A DNA stretch of 64,000 nucleotides, taken from positions 49,517,645 to 49,581,644 of the forward strand of contig CM046451.1 in the NCBI GenBank assembly GCA_025506515.1, given 5' to 3'. Positions 34,801 to 47,500 of this stretch are shown one piece after another; position 1 is the stretch's first letter, and each line of letters begins with the position of its first letter. The notes beneath the pieces are model-generated. The model was not told the DNA's origin and searched no databases. It saw only the letters and a list, made by a program, of their open reading frames with translations. Both the position numbers and the translations under genes were made by a program. The stretch is from Flaveria trinervia. Lineage: Eukaryota > Streptophyta > Magnoliopsida > Asterales > Asteraceae.

Positions 34801-36873
34801 TCAAAGTTTGTCCTCTTCATTAACTATGTCTGAGATCCATTTCATATATATACCCAATGGTTCCCCTCTTTTCACTACAGTACAGGGGAGGAAAATCTTC
34901 ATCACTCTTTTCACTACAGTACAGCTGGATGATGAGGAAGGTGAATTGTCCTTTCCCAAAGAAGTTGTCAACCACTCCTTCTAGCAAATAGGTTATGAAG
35001 GAGATTTCTTTGTCAAGACCATCGGGAAAGGGAAGTTCTCCTACAAGTGGAAGTACCTACTTCATACGCTCATCCACAACTTGTCTAACAAGCATAGGGA
35101 CTGGGACCAGGTTCCTGAAGATCTCTCCTTTATAGTGCATGGGATGGTTCAAGGGATCAAGTTCATGTACTCGTTTGTTTACATAAATTGTCCTGCAAAT
35201 TTGGACTCCTTAGAGTATTTATGTTTCCTAAATAAGTTCAACACATTATTAACTGCGAAATGGGCTCATAGTTAAAGGAAACACATAATATTCTTAACCT
35301 GGAACAAATGAAGCCCGACATCTTTAAAATTTTGAAGAAGCCAACTGTTGGCTTCTATGGGGTAGAAACAACCCTTATCCCCAAAATGTTAGAGCTTATT
35401 GCTCAAGGTAAGAACCTAGCAACACAAGCTAGTATTCAACCCCCACCTTCAACCTCTCAACCACCAAAACAACCACAATCATCCTCACCTACCAATGAAA
35501 ATCCAAATGAATCCCTGCACAAGCTATTCAGTCTGTGTGGCCCCCATATCACAACCCGTACAGGTAGAAGTGGAAACCAGAGCTCCTGCTTCTCCTGAGG
35601 AGCAAACCACTCCCATCTCGTCAAGAATCAACGCTGAGGTTCCTCATTATTAGTCCAATTGTCTCTAGCCTTCACTCTAAGTCTCAACACTCAAGTGAAC
35701 AACCTTCAGGAAATAGCTATCATCCCCTGCTTCTAGATCTCTATCAACCAATCCCAAACCTTGAATTTTATGATCATGAGACATGGAATTCAGTAAGTAC
35801 CATGAGTCTCTCTATTCCTCCCCCGCTCAACAAGAGATGAGTGCTCCTACCTCTCCATTGTCTAGCCCACATCATCTAACTACCACTGAGCTGGATCTCC
35901 CTGACCCTGTTCAAAAGGTCTATACGGAAGAGGCTCTCACTTTTGCAAGTGATTACATCATTAAGACCACAACCATGAAAACTTAGCCCATTGATACACC
36001 ATCTGAATTTGTCAGTGAGCAGAGGGAAATCAATAGCTAAGAAGATGATGCTAGTGGTGAGATTGAGTACTTTAGTCCAATTATCTCATCCCCTAATGAA
36101 TCTTCTAATGAAGAAGAGGGGAATTTGAGACTAAAGGTGTAGAAACTATAAAAAACATCCACCTATTTAGTCTCTAAGGTTAGTCACTTGGAATCTTAGG
36201 TGACTACCTTACAAAATAGGGTCAATGATCAGCAACTTGAGATATCTTTTCTCAAGGAGAACTAGGTGGGAGACCTTTAAGAAGAGCTCATCCAGGAACA
36301 CAAGAACTTGTGGATGTGATTAACCTAACTCCTAGCTCACTTATGCAAGAGGGTCATGCAACAAAAAAGGGGGAGAAAGTCATCAAAATCATAGAACCTG
36401 GGAGTTCTTCACTAAGTATGGACTTTGAGGACTGACCATCCTCACTCGGAATTATCCATACTTAGCAACTTCCTGAAGTTCACATTGATATGGACTCTCC
36501 AGGCTCTCTCATTCAGAGTCTATTTGAGGAAGGTATTCAAAGGGCTATGCCATCTCCATCCTAAGGATCTTCAACTACATTGTTGGGTGGAGGTATGATG
36601 CTGATAGAAGAGCCCTCATACTTCAAATAGTTCAAGGGCAGCAAGAGGTATTCAGTTTTGAGACTTTGAACTACTATGAAATTTGATCTTGTCAACATGC
36701 CACTTGCCAACCCAAGTCAATATAGGCAAGCTTGCAAACTAGATGTTGAGGTAGACCCTAAGATTAGATTCAAAGGGAAAACCTTGACCTGAAGGCCTAG
36801 TGACTAAGCCTAAAAGCCCTGTCACACCTACAACTACATCAAAAGGACATTCCCTAAGTGAAACACCTGCTGG
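34801..36873 (+). pseudogene. Extra 'envelope-like' ORF of element E (N-terminus deleted, cut by C)
   Basis: The start codon and roughly the first 80 residues seen in B2 are gone. The sequence jumps from the leader-like stretch before 34865 to FTTVQGRKIFIT. It continues with QLDDEEGE, QIGYEGDFF, WKYLLHTLIHNLSNK and DWDQVP. A Pro/Ser-rich part, an acidic part and a short coiled coil (36120-36270) follow, ending at the C insertion. A 20-base perfect duplication (34866-34885 and 34905-34924) replaces about 30 bases of the B2 homologue. Stops occur throughout. Function unknown. Confidence 0.7.
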
Positions 36874-37721
36874 TTGTTGGATCAAGCTGAAGGCTGGTGC
36901 AACCAAAACCAAATCACCTAGACAAATTTTGATGCTACTTACAAAGGCTTCCAAAGCCAAGTGTGGAGCTTCTGAAGGAAGTAGAGTTCTTCCAAAGACA
37001 GAGTGAAAGATCAACTTGCGAAGACAAATCTACTTCCGAAATCAAAGAACTTACTTCTGAAGATCAATTCTAAGAAGAAGAAATCAGAAGACTGCTTCCG
37101 AAGTATGAAGAAAGAAGTCCTCAAGCCTCGGAAGAAGTAGCCTATTCCGAAGTATAAGTGGCTTCAGAAGTACTTGTTCTTCCGAAGCCATTTAACCTTC
37201 AGAAGACACTGCTATGAACCAGTGAACATAAGTATGGTCTCTCACACCCCGCTATAGACCTCTGATACTGCATGGTGTTTTCTCAAAGAGCCTTGTAGTT
37301 GACCATACTTTATTCCATTGTTCACCTTTTATGATAGTACAAGTTACAAACTTTAGTTGGTGACAGACAGTAAGTCACGGACATGTCCTGACTACCATAT
37401 GTCAGATAAAACTTTAACTGAGATATCTTAAACTATAGCTTTGTAGTATTTGCTTTAGTTATAGGATTCCAGCTAGTATCATAGTATATCCGGCTATAGG
37501 TAGTATTATATATAGTTTCTCATTGTAACTCATAACAATATGCTTGTAAGAGTCTTGTAATGTTTGAGTGGAGAAGTAATATACCTTGAAAATTACTTCT
37601 TTTGTTTGTTTATTACTTATTATATTGTTATCAACTCTTAGAGACTCTGCCTTCATCCGAGTGTAGTTCAAGTGAATTTGAGAGAAAAACTAAGTGTTTA
37701 GTGGCATAAACCAATCCTGTA
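36874..37721 (+). repeat. 5' LTR of element C
   Basis: The 848-base LTR begins TGTTGGATCA like the A LTR. The 3' tip reads CCTGTA, so the expected CA seems mutated. CTTCCGAAG/TTCGGAAG motifs occur at about 37015-37200, and a TATA box TATATATAG at 37507-37515. Confidence 0.9.
37507..37515 (+). promoter_or_regulatory. TATA box in the element C LTR
   Basis: TATATATAG has the same context as the A LTR box (10266-10274). It lies about 210 bases before the end of the LTR, consistent with the start of R. Confidence 0.6.
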
Positions 37722-37723
37722 AT

Positions 37724-37735
37724 TGGTATCAGAGC
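37724..37735 (+). promoter_or_regulatory. Primer-binding site of element C
   Basis: TGGTATCAGAGC, a perfect complement of the 3' end of plant initiator tRNA-Met, lies two bases after the LTR end. Confidence 0.93.
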
Positions 37736-37810
37736 ATTTTAGGCTATTGATTGTGAGATCTTACCATTGAAATCAACTTTTTTTTCACTCTTCTCTACAA
37801 CTCACACAAA

Positions 37811-39925
37811 ATGGCCCTTAACAAATCTGAAGTAGAGATGTGAACTATGACCAAAGCTTCAATCATTACTCCTGAAAACTTCAGGTCTTGGAGCAGAAGA
37901 ATGGAAGGCTTCATCAGATACCAAGACAGCAGAATGTGGAACTCCATTATCAATAGCCTGTATAACCCAAGTTGTTGAATATTATTCTTACGAGGACCGA
38001 AAGAAGATGGACATCGACAGCAATTCAATGACCATTCTTATGACATAAATACTCAACTACATCCTGCTCTTCTGGGGTACATCACTTTCCTTGTGACTCC
38101 AAGGTCTCAATAGGCTTGACATAGTTCCTTTGAGGAAAGTTGTGCCTTTGTCTGAAGAAGTTGACACTCTGATGATTTTCAATTCTGTTTTGATGATCTA
38201 GAGTGTTTCAATCCAGACAATGTAGAGTATGTGGATGTCGTCCAATAGATGACTCTTTTAACCTACAGAGCGAAGAAGTTTTTAAGAGAACTGGAAGGCA
38301 TTTCCCTCAAAACCCAACTACTAGAAAGTTTGGGTTTGACAAAGCCAAGGCTAAATATTACAATTGTAACCAACTTGGTTACTTTGCAAGGGAATGCAAG
38401 GCTCCCAAGACAAATCCGGGAACCCCACATGCCTCCACACATCCCTGTACATCAAGGCCCATTGGAAAGTCAACTTAAATAGCTGCCATGGCTCAAAAAG
38501 TTGATTGGAGCTTTATGGTACATGATGTGACTCCTGCTCAAGCTCTCATGGCCATAGTAGATGATAACGAGGTATACGAACATCTTTGTACTCTTGCCTA
38601 TATAGATAAGATTAAACTATACTAGGACTACAATATGGAAATTTTATCTGATATTCAGTCTTTAAATGTCATGAAATCTGGTTTTAAAAGGGCTGAATCT
38701 AACTACCAAAAGAAAATTGAAGAGTTAGAGAAAATTGTGTCCTTATTAAAACATGAACACACCAACTACAAGACTCAAGTTAAAGATTTAATATCCAAAT
38801 TGTCTGAGGCTCAAACCCAGCTTGTCACTGCTGAGGCACAAGCAAGAAGGATGCTATTTCTGAGTAGAACTTCCATGCTATTATTGCATCATCCTCCCAC
38901 TCCAAAATCTGTTATCAACACAAAGGAGGATTGGGGACCAACGAATTGCTCCACCACACTCTTATGAGTCTATTAGACAACCTAGATGTGATACTAAAGA
39001 GCAAGAGGTCCCAACTGCTGACCCATCTTCACATGTGTTGAAGAATGATGCAATAATAGTGGCCACCACAGGGAAGGAACAGGTAAATCTACCCACCTAT
39101 CCCAGTGAGGATCAACCCAAACCACCAAAGCCAGAAAAAGCAGAGCGAAAGCTTCCAGAAGAACTACTAAGAATATGGCTGAGTCTAAGCTGAAGATTGA
39201 CCCAAAACAAAAGGGTGTCTTTATCTCAGTTGGATTCGAGGTGGCAGGTACTTCTGATTCAGGAAAAGAGTGTAGTACCAACACCCCTATCCTACCATAG
39301 GATTAGAAGTTGAAGGGAAAGGTTGTTGATGAAAAGAAGAAGCCCAAGAAACAACAATCCTCACATTCCTAAAAGACTAACATTGCATGCATAATGTGTG
39401 GTCTACAAAACCACATGGCTAAAGATTGTTACTACAATCCTGCTAACACACATTATGCAAATAATGTTAGAAAAGAAGACTCAGGGAAGGTTACACATTT
39501 GGACCTTATCAAACGGTTCAAGTGATGAAAAAGGGAAAGGTAGTTTCTAAAGCAAGGTTGCTTTCGAAAGAAAACTCTTCTTCCAAAGGAAAAATGGCCT
39601 CGGAAGCAAAAGCTATTAAAGTTTGGAAGAACAAGAAAGTTCCCTTGAAACCATTTTAGAAGAAGAATGATTCGGAAGAAAAGGTGGTGAAGGCTTCTTC
39701 CGAAAAGATAGAAGCTTTGGAAGAATGCCATGCTGCAAAAGCTTCAACAAGCTCATCCTCTATGATCAACCAAAGGATGGATTGGAAGATCAAGAGAGAT
39801 GTTGCAGCCAAAACCTCTATTCAAAGACATCCATTGAACCGCCATGCTTAACTTTTGGTTCCATTATGTCACTATCATTGGAAGAACCCAAGACCAACAA
39901 GGCTTGGGTCTCCAATCAAATCTAA
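37811..39925 (+). pseudogene. gag: gag of element C
   Basis: It starts at ATG 37811 (MALNKSEVEM), then TGA. The N-terminal capsid segment includes ITPENFRSWSRRMEGFI. A stop and an apparent deletion (about 37975-38200) remove most of the UBN2-like part. The first knuckle at 38356-38397 reads YYNC, NQLG-Y, FARE-C (first Cys and His both Tyr). The coiled coil (38635-38860) matches A 130-350. The second knuckle at 39388-39429 (CIMC, GLQN-H, MAKD-C) is intact. The basic spacer (39530-39800) carries TTCCGAAA/CTCGGAAG motifs. Confidence 0.85.
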
Positions 39926-41850
39926 CAATCTCATCTTGTGTGCAGGGACATCCATATGACAAGAACAACAATGTCTGGATTGTGGATAGTGGATGCTCCA
40001 GGCACATGACAGGGAACAGATCTCTCCTTTAATAGTTTTAACACTATGATGGAGGTCCTGTCCAATTTGGAGGTAAGACCGGAGGATATATTTCTGGCAG
40101 AGGGAGTATATCCAACAGGAAGTTAAAAGTTGACAAAGTTCACTTTGTCAAATAGCTTGAACACAATCTGTTAAGCGTTTCTTAGTTTTGTGATCGAAAG
40201 CGCCAAATGCTTTTCACACAACATGAGTGCATTATCCTCCAACTAGGGATGACAATTCCTCCGGAATTAGTGCTTCTTAGATCTCCCAGGAAAGGGGATA
40301 TGTACATGCTTGATATGAACAATACTTCCCCAATGGGTGAAGTATCATGCTTTCCTTCCAAATCAATAGTAATGAGTCAACACTTTGACATAAACGTATG
40401 TGTCATGTAAGTTTTAAGACAATGAATAAATTGGCTAAAAATAACTTGGTACATGGTTTGCCTAAAAAGGAATTTTTCTGCAAAGATAACTTTATTGCAT
40501 GCCTGAAACGGAAGCAACACAGGGCATCTCACAAATCAAAAAGTGTTAACTCCATCACTACTCCATTACACTTATTACACATGGATCTATTTGGTCCAAC
40601 AAGTATAAAAAGCATTGGAAGGAAATGATACTGCCTTGTGATAGTTGATGATTTTACAAGATTTACATGGGTATTGTTTTAAGAACTAAAGATGAAACTA
40701 CTGAATCATTAAAATCTTTTGTCCTTAAAATAGAAAATAAAATTGATCATAAGCTTAAGATTATTAGAAGTGACCAAGGGACTGAGTGTAAGAACTTCGT
40801 TCTTGACTCATTGTGTAACTCAAAAGGGATTTCCAGACAATATAGTGCTCCCAAAACTCCTTAATAAAACAGTGTTGGTGAGAGGATGAACAAGACACTT
40901 ATTGAGGCTGCTCGAACTATGTTAGCTAATTCAAAACTACCTCTAACATTCTGGGTAGAGGCAGTCAACACTGCATGCTATGTGCAGTACAGAGTTCTTG
41001 TAGTTAAGCCCCATGGAAAACCCCTTATGAGCTATGGAACTAGAGGCTACCGTTCATTGGCTTTCTAAGGTCCTTTGGCAGCAGGTGTACCATAGTTAAC
41101 ACAAAAGACAATTTGGCAAAGCTTGCTGAAAAGTTGGATGATGCAATCTTTGTTGGGTACTCTTCTAGCTCTAAAGCTTATAGACTATACAAGATCAAGA
41201 ATCATCAATTTGAGGAGTCATCCAATATAGTTGTTAATTAGCACACTCCTTGTGTTAGGGGGAACAGCCCTGATCATATCTTGATTTAGAATTGTTTCCA
41301 AAAAATTCTAAATGTTCTTGTGAGAATTTTTCAGTTGTAACAGGTGCTCAAAATGATGTTGATGCTGTTGTTGATGCTGATAAATTGTTTGAGCTACCCA
41401 AACCTCTTCCAAGTTCTCCAAGAGCTGCAACAAATCAAGCTTCCACTATTTACAGATCTGATAGTATAACTATATCAAGGAATAGTGAAGCTTCAACCAT
41501 TGAATCACCTGCTGATCCTCAAAATTCATCAGGTGATCCAATACAACATCAGGTTAAAGGAAGTAGCATTCTAAAGGAACAGGCAACTATCAATGCTGCT
41601 TCATAGCCAACAATTGATGATGTTTCTCTTTCATTCAATTAGTCCTCATTGAATGAACTTGAAACAATAGCTGGACAACATGTTCAAGTTCCTGAGCAGA
41701 ATATGTCCAATCTGGATCTATCTTACAACTGGAAGTGATACCTCGTCTTAGGATTCATAACACTCATCCAACTAAGAACATCATAGCGAATGTCTCTCAA
41801 GGTGTGAGAACAAGAGGGCAGACTCATCATGGGAATGTCTGTTTGTACTC
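39926..41850 (+). pseudogene. pol: Protease and integrase of element C
   Basis: The protease Asp-Ser-Gly is intact at 39985-39993. Stops at 40030-40041 follow, two of them shared with A. The integrase zinc domain has His at 40389 and TGA in place of the preceding Trp (40386-40388, as in A). The first Cys of CVAC is Phe (FIAC, about 40490). The catalytic Asp (HMDLFG, about 40580), Asp (SDQGTE) and Glu (VGERM, about 40890) remain. The tail and Ser/Asn-rich linker run to 41850 with several frameshifts. Confidence 0.85.
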
Positions 41851-43395
41851 ATGCTTTTTATCCCAGATGAACCCAAGAAGGTAGTAGATGCCTTGAAAGA
41901 TAGTAGTTGGGTTAAATCAACGCAAGAGGAGTTGCTTCAGTTCAAAGGACAGAAGGTTTGGAACCTATGTCCGCTACCATCTAGTCAAGTACCTTTAGGC
42001 GCTAAATGGTTTTTAGAAACAAAAGAGATGATAGAGGCTTGATCATCAAGACCAAGGCAATTGGTGGTTCAATGATACACCCATAAGGAAGGAATTGATT
42101 ATACTGATGTATTTGCGCCTATTGCAAGACTTGAGGCAGTTAGGATTTTCCTTCCTTATGCTACATCTAAGAATTTCACTCTCTACCAACTGATTGATGT
42201 CAAGTGTGCCTTTCTATGGGGATATAGATAGGGAAGTATACAGTGCCAACCTCTAGTATTTGAAGACCCACAACACCCTAATTATGTGTGCAATGGATAA
42301 AGCTCTATATGGGCTGTACCAAACACCTAGGCTGTGGTATGAGACTCTGTCTTTGTTTCTTCTGAAGAATGGTTACACTAGAGGTACCATTGACAAGACT
42401 CTCTTATTTGAAAGTCTGGAAAGGACATTTTTGTTGTTCAGTCTATGTTGATGACATCATATTTAGTTCTTCAAATGACCAAATGTGTAAGGACATTAAA
42501 AGCCTTATGAAGAAGAAGTTTGAGATGAGTTCCATGGGAAAAATGGAGTTTTTCCTTGGAATTCAGGTGAAGCAATTGAAGGAAGGGTTCTTTATCAATC
42601 AATCCATGTATGTTAATGACATCCTACAAAGATTTGAGATGAAGGATTGTAAGCCAGCACAAGACACCCATACCCAAAAACCATAATCTTTGTCCTGACC
42701 TTGAGGGGGAGGATACTGATCAACATCAGTTATAGGGCAATTATTGGTTCTTTGATATATCTCACAGCCAGTAGACTTGATATCATGTTTGTCACTTGCC
42801 TCTATGCAAGATATTAGGCTGCTCCAAAGGTGTCTCACCTAGCTGCTGCGAAGAGAATCCTCAGATACCTCAAAGGAGCACCAAAACTAGGTCTCTAGTT
42901 TCAAAAAGAATAGTGATTTCAATCTCTATGGATACTCTGATAGTGACTATGGTGGCTGTAACACTAACAAGAAATCAACATTTGGAGGATGTCAATTTCT
43001 TGATGGAAGGAATCCCATGGCAATGGGGCGGAAGAAGCAATCATGTGTATTTGCATCAACTGCTGAAGCTGAATGCATTGCTACTGCAAGTTGATGTGGG
43101 CACTACTGTGGATTCAAAATCAGATGTTAGACTATGGATTCAACTTTATGAGTACTCCTATCCACATTGAAAACAATAGTGCTATCTCCATCACTGAAAA
43201 TCCGATGATGAAGCACACCCAAGACAAAGCATATTGATATCAGGTACCATTTCATTAGGGATATTCATGAGAAAAATCTGATCAAGCTAATCAAAGTTGA
43301 CTCAAATGAACAATATGCTAATTTGTTCACCAAACCTTTTGATAAATAAGATTTAAGTATCTCAAAACAACTTTAGGATGATAAACATTGATTAG
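41851..43395 (+). pseudogene. pol: Reverse transcriptase and RNase H of element C
   Basis: It begins with the EPKKVVDALKDSSW block and runs through frameshifted fingers (GAKW, LEAVRIF). The catalytic YVDD is intact at 42444-42455. The connection FEMSSMGKMEFFLGIQ follows. RNase H is in several frames from about 42700 (CQFL, HIENNSAISI with the Asp changed to Glu, ending GMINID-like before TAG at 43393-43395). It is broken by at least five indels. Confidence 0.85.
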
Positions 43396-44040
43396 ACTAC
43401 CTCTTTTGAAAACCTTTTAATGTGTAATGTCTTATGTCAATACAATTTAAGCCGTGTTACAAAAGATGTCTCGGAATTTTCTAACTATAAATTTCTTCAG
43501 AAGAGAAATTAACCCTCGGAAGTTATTTTCATATCTTCCGAAGCAAAATTTCTCCAATGATATTTTTTCTTCTTTGAAGAGTTTTTGTAGTCTCGGAAGA
43601 AACGATTGATTTCATATCAGATCTACTTCCGAAGCTTACAATACCTCTCCATTTGGAAAGCAATCATTACCTTCGGAAGCAAAGTTTTTGCTTCGGAGGT
43701 AAGAATTGCCTTCGGAAGACAAATTACCTTTGGGAATGTTTTATATTCGGAAGAGAGATTTTACTGTGTAACGGAAATCTTTTGGGCTCCACACGTATAA
43801 AGCAATGATTTTGTTAATGATGTTGGATTATTTAACTGAATTTCACCTTACCCCCACTGTCATGTCATCCAATAAAACATCACATCACCTTATCCTAACC
43901 CCCATTACCGCCATTCCACCCTCTTTTAAATAATCTTGACTATTCACTTTCATCTTCTTACTTCAATTCTACTGCCTTAAAAGTTTCATTCACTAGAACT
44001 TTACCCAAGCTCAAATTCATCCACATTCACCTTTCTCAAA
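43396..44040 (+). repeat. C region between pol and the extra ORF, with CTTC-S-GAAG palindromes
   Basis: Non-coding. It contains clustered TTCGGAAG/TTCCGAAG motifs at about 43515-43755, among them exact copies at about 43538, 43628 and 43673. It then has the same CATCACATCACC-rich run as A before the extra ORF start. No other feature is seen. Confidence 0.7.
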
Positions 44041-45091
44041 TGGTACTCAACCCTCAGCATAATCAAGTCGCACTTCTTGATTCTTCAAGAGATGCTGACT
44101 TCTCTAAATCATCTCCTTTCTAACCCAATCATCCTATTACACAGCCTTAACAATTAATCCCACCATTTACTCCAATCAAATGGCTGAATTTTAGGAAAAT
44201 AGTTAGGTTGAAACCCTAAATGGCGTTCGTCTGATGTGATCCCACATGTGTGGACAAGAGTTGGTCTTTACTAAATAGCTTATCAGGGAGCATCTCGAGC
44301 TTCGTGATAAGGGAGCACCCACAGAGTTCCCAAAAGCAGATTTAGACAGCACATACATCCTCATGGGATATGGTGGAGATGTGACCAGGTCGACTATCTA
44401 CAAATTCAACTTCTCCTACAACTGGAAGTTCCTCCTGCATGTCGTCCTTCACTTTCTGTCAAATAAATCTAGAGGATGGGATCAAATTCCTTATGAAATA
44501 GGGTGTTTGGTTCATGGACTAGTAAGAGGCCTCCGCTTCAACTACTCAAGATTTGTGCTGACCAATCTTATTGGCAATCTTCTGAGAGAAATATTCTTCA
44601 TGTATCCCAGATTTCTTTCGCACATCATCAACTATGAGCTAGACAAAAGTTAGCTTGTCTGTGCAGCTGCTCTGACTGTCCCTCAAATGAGGCCTACCAT
44701 CTTCAAGACCTTGAAGAAGGTATCCACCAACTTCACTGGAAGGTACACTTCTCCACATCCAGGTATTACTGAGCAAATAGCTCCTGGTGACATCCCTATT
44801 CACCCCACAGGTGATGAACCCACATCGGCAACTGCCACCACAATGTCGATAATGCCTTCTCACTCCATCACTATCACATACAAGAGATGCCCCAAAGGAA
44901 CCCTTGTTCAATCTACTTTGATTGAACAAGCTCCTCTTGTTCAATCCAAAAAGACTAGAGTTGAACAATGGGCTCCCACTAAGTCTTAGGTCTCACGATC
45001 CTTCTCTTTTGACCTTAATTTCGGTTTTGTGTCTCCTCATTCTCAACCCATGAGCCCAAAACCCAAGCCAACAGCACTCAAGATGAGTATT
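44041..45091 (+). pseudogene. Extra 'envelope-like' ORF of element C, first part
   Basis: It starts at ATG 44041 (MVLNPQHNQVALL) and matches A 5507-6560. The best preserved stretch (44363-44653) has GYGGDVTRSTIYKFNF, NWKFLLHVVLHFLSNKS, GWDQIP and LVHGLVRGLRFNYSRF. The Lys that is a stop in A (5896) is intact here. A frameshift near 44105 and stops near 44210-44280 break the N-terminus. It is interrupted after GAGTATT by solo LTR H. Function unknown. Confidence 0.75.
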
Positions 45092-46068
45092 TGTAGGATC
45101 TTATATGCCCAAGACACATACAAGATTGATGTGGTTAGTACGTTATGATCCAAGTCAGGTCATACCTAATAACAGCTGTACAAACCTAACAAATTTATTA
45201 TATTGATAAGATCATACAAAAATGTTTGACACCTATTTAGAAAATTGGGTTTCTAAATATTGCTTTTGTGATAGAACGTCATTATGTGGATAATATGTTC
45301 ATGAGATAATTTTATGTTCCATTATTTAAGTTGGTTAAATAATGAAATATGAAAGAGTGTTATGTTATAAAATTAAACTAAGTTTTAATTTTATAAGTTA
45401 GTTAATGACAGAGTGTTATAAAATAAAGGATGAAAAAAAAGGTGGGAAACTTTTGAACACCAAACTCGGCCACCCAAGGGGCCTTGGGAACCTCATATTG
45501 GTCTTATTTCATGGAAGACTTCATTAGTAAAAACACTCTTTCATCATAACCACTTGAACACACTCTTTCTCTCTCACATAAGAAAAGTCTTTCTCTCCTT
45601 CTCTCAAGCTCCTCGAAATATTTGGCTGATTACAAGTGATTATTGGCTGAACTTGAAGCTACTTGTTGGCAGAAATTTCGGGTTCAAGAAGAGGGACAAG
45701 GCTTGGTGTAAGACTACCTAGCAAGTATGTGTTTGGAAGGCTTGTGGGTATCACGATTTGAGGTCCTCCACCTTGAAGGATTTCTGCTTAAAACATCATC
45801 ATCTTCAAAGATCTCGACCCCTTTTGAGCTGCTAAAAGGTAGTTTATGGCAGCCTCTATATGGCTGTCCATAATGCTCATTTTATGTTTACATAGCTTGC
45901 TTATTTACATAATATGATCCTTTTTTATATGGGTTTGTTTTATACGTATATTGTCACCTAAAGAACATGATTTTTCAGCTTATAATCATGTTTTAAATAT
46001 ATATCCGCTGCATTTTTCAGTAAGTTTAAGAGGTTAAACTTTGATTTTATCTTCTAACAAACCCTTCA
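45092..46068. mobile_element. Solo LTR H inside element C
   Basis: The 977-base insertion starts TGTAGGATC and ends CCTTCA. It has no similarity to A, B, D or F LTRs that I can see and no coding sequence. It is flanked by a perfect 5-base target duplication GTATT (45087-45091 and 46069-46073). The A sequence reads straight across this point (GAGTATTTACACT, about 6550). TG...CA ends, a 5-base duplication, lack of interior and LTR-like size identify a solo LTR left by recombination between two LTRs. The superfamily and orientation are uncertain; TTATAAAATAAA near 45418 could be a plus-strand TATA. Confidence 0.85.
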
Positions 46069-47500
46069 GTATTTACTCTTTTGAGCAGCCAACAAGGGAC
46101 AGCCCCACCAGAGGCTCAATGACTATAGACATTGACCAAGGTCCGGGTCACTAGGCTTAACCTCTTATCTTTCATGACATTCTCTTTAAAACTAATGAAG
46201 AGATAACATCCCTCCATGGCAATGAAGTTGATCTACAATACCCTCTCCATGATTAACAGAGCCTAGAGAGACCTCTTATCTCTAGCCACCATCAAGAACC
46301 CATTACTAGGGTGAGTCCCACTGATGTGGACGGGACTCATGCAGATTCAGCTGCCACTACAGAAGGTGCCTCAATGGACCTGATGGACAGTGGTAACATT
46401 TTTCAGACTGAATCTGCAGCAACCGTGCCTCTTAATGACTTTGAAAGAGACATCATTAAGCAGGGGAAACCAGGGTGCCAAGAAACCATATCTGGTGGTG
46501 AGGCTGAACATATTAGGGATGTTACCTCATCTCCCTGTGATTCTTCAAAAGAAGATGAGGAATCATGCAACTCCTCATACAAGACCTACTATCTAAAGTC
46601 TCAAAACTTGAATCCAAGGTTAGGACATTAGAAGAAAGGTCTGCCACTCAGCAACCTGAGATGACAATCTCAAGGCTCAACTAGCTGAGAAACAGATTGA
46701 TAGATCTGTTAGGCATGTACCTATTCAGGTCTCATTGACCTCTTCCACCAGCTCATCTAGCTCTCAAGATGATGCTACCAAGAAGAGAGGGGAGAGTGTT
46801 CAGAGACAACATCCGAGGACCCACAGAGGCAAACTACAACTTCAAAACTTTCAGCTCCCTTTACAACTCTGTCTGAGCCATCCCAAGTTGTACTTCAAAT
46901 CGACCAAAGGATGCTCAGTGATCTCTACATACTTTTTCCAAGTTTCTGTTGAGATCCTATTGATCAGCCAAGCCCCGATGTTGCCATGATGTACTTTGGA
47001 GTAGAGGAGCTTTAGAGGCTAAGTGTACCTTCTACCACTGTGGAAGAAGTGGTCAACCTAAGGTCCAAATGGAACCGCAGATTCAATCAATGGGGGGAAT
47101 AAGGACCGATGGCCCAGCAACAGAAATAATTGGGACATAATCTGCACCTTCTTAAACTTCCAAAGCTGAAATCAAAGCCTCACAAGAACAACCTAAATCT
47201 TCAGAAGCTGAAATGGAAGCCGCGGAAGGACTGTTCTCTCTGTCTAAGAATCTAATAATCACAAATGCAATTCTAGAACTAGCATCTGAGGTGAATAGTC
47301 AGAAATTTCTAGATCAATCTCCTATTCAGACACCCTCTCTCCGTCTCTCACAATCAGAATCCACTCTCAAGAACCACCAAAGTCAAGATCTTCAAAGGAT
47401 AACAAAGGGAAGAAGAAAATGACTTGGGAAGAGCTTCAGGAAGAGGAGAAGATTGAAAAGCTAAAACGAAAAAGAAGACTTCCAACTGGGAAGCTGTCAC
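46069..47500 (+). pseudogene. Extra 'envelope-like' ORF of element C, second part
   Basis: It resumes where H interrupted it (ACTCTTTTGAG, PTRDSPT-like block) and matches A 6555-7980. It has an acidic Ser/Thr segment (46311-46600), a coiled-coil relic (about 46560-46700), a Ser-rich tract, and a Lys/Glu-rich segment beginning KKMTWEELQEEEKIEKL (about 47410). TTCCGAAG-related motifs near 47160-47225 are mostly mutated. It ends at the junction with D near 47500. Frameshifts are frequent. Confidence 0.72.

Larger units (their letters stand above)
29113..36873 (+). mobile_element. Element E: B-family copia copy, 5' truncated, cut on the right by C
   Basis: The plus-strand order gag, protease, integrase, RT/RNase H, palindrome-rich region and extra ORF matches B2 read in reverse. 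The 5' LTR, primer-binding site and start of gag are missing at an abrupt boundary near 29113. At 36873 the extra ORF is interrupted after ACACCTGCTGGT by the C LTR; the B2 homologue continues without a break at that point. Decay is heavier than in B2 or G. Confidence 0.85.
36874..47500 (+). mobile_element. Element C: A-family copia copy, 3' end lost, containing solo LTR H
   Basis: 5' LTR, perfect primer-binding site, gag, pol and extra ORF follow in order on the plus strand and match A where both exist. It inserted in the extra ORF of E; the left flank CTGGT (36869-36873) would be the target duplication. The extra ORF is split by H at 45092-46068. Homology to A ends near 47495-47500 (A counterpart near 7980), where opposite-strand gag of D begins; the last 1.6 kb of interior and the 3' LTR are absent. 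Confidence 0.88.

Noticed and set aside
37724..37735. tRNA gene fragment
   Set aside because: The 12-base match to the initiator tRNA-Met end is the primer-binding site next to an LTR; no cloverleaf is present around it.
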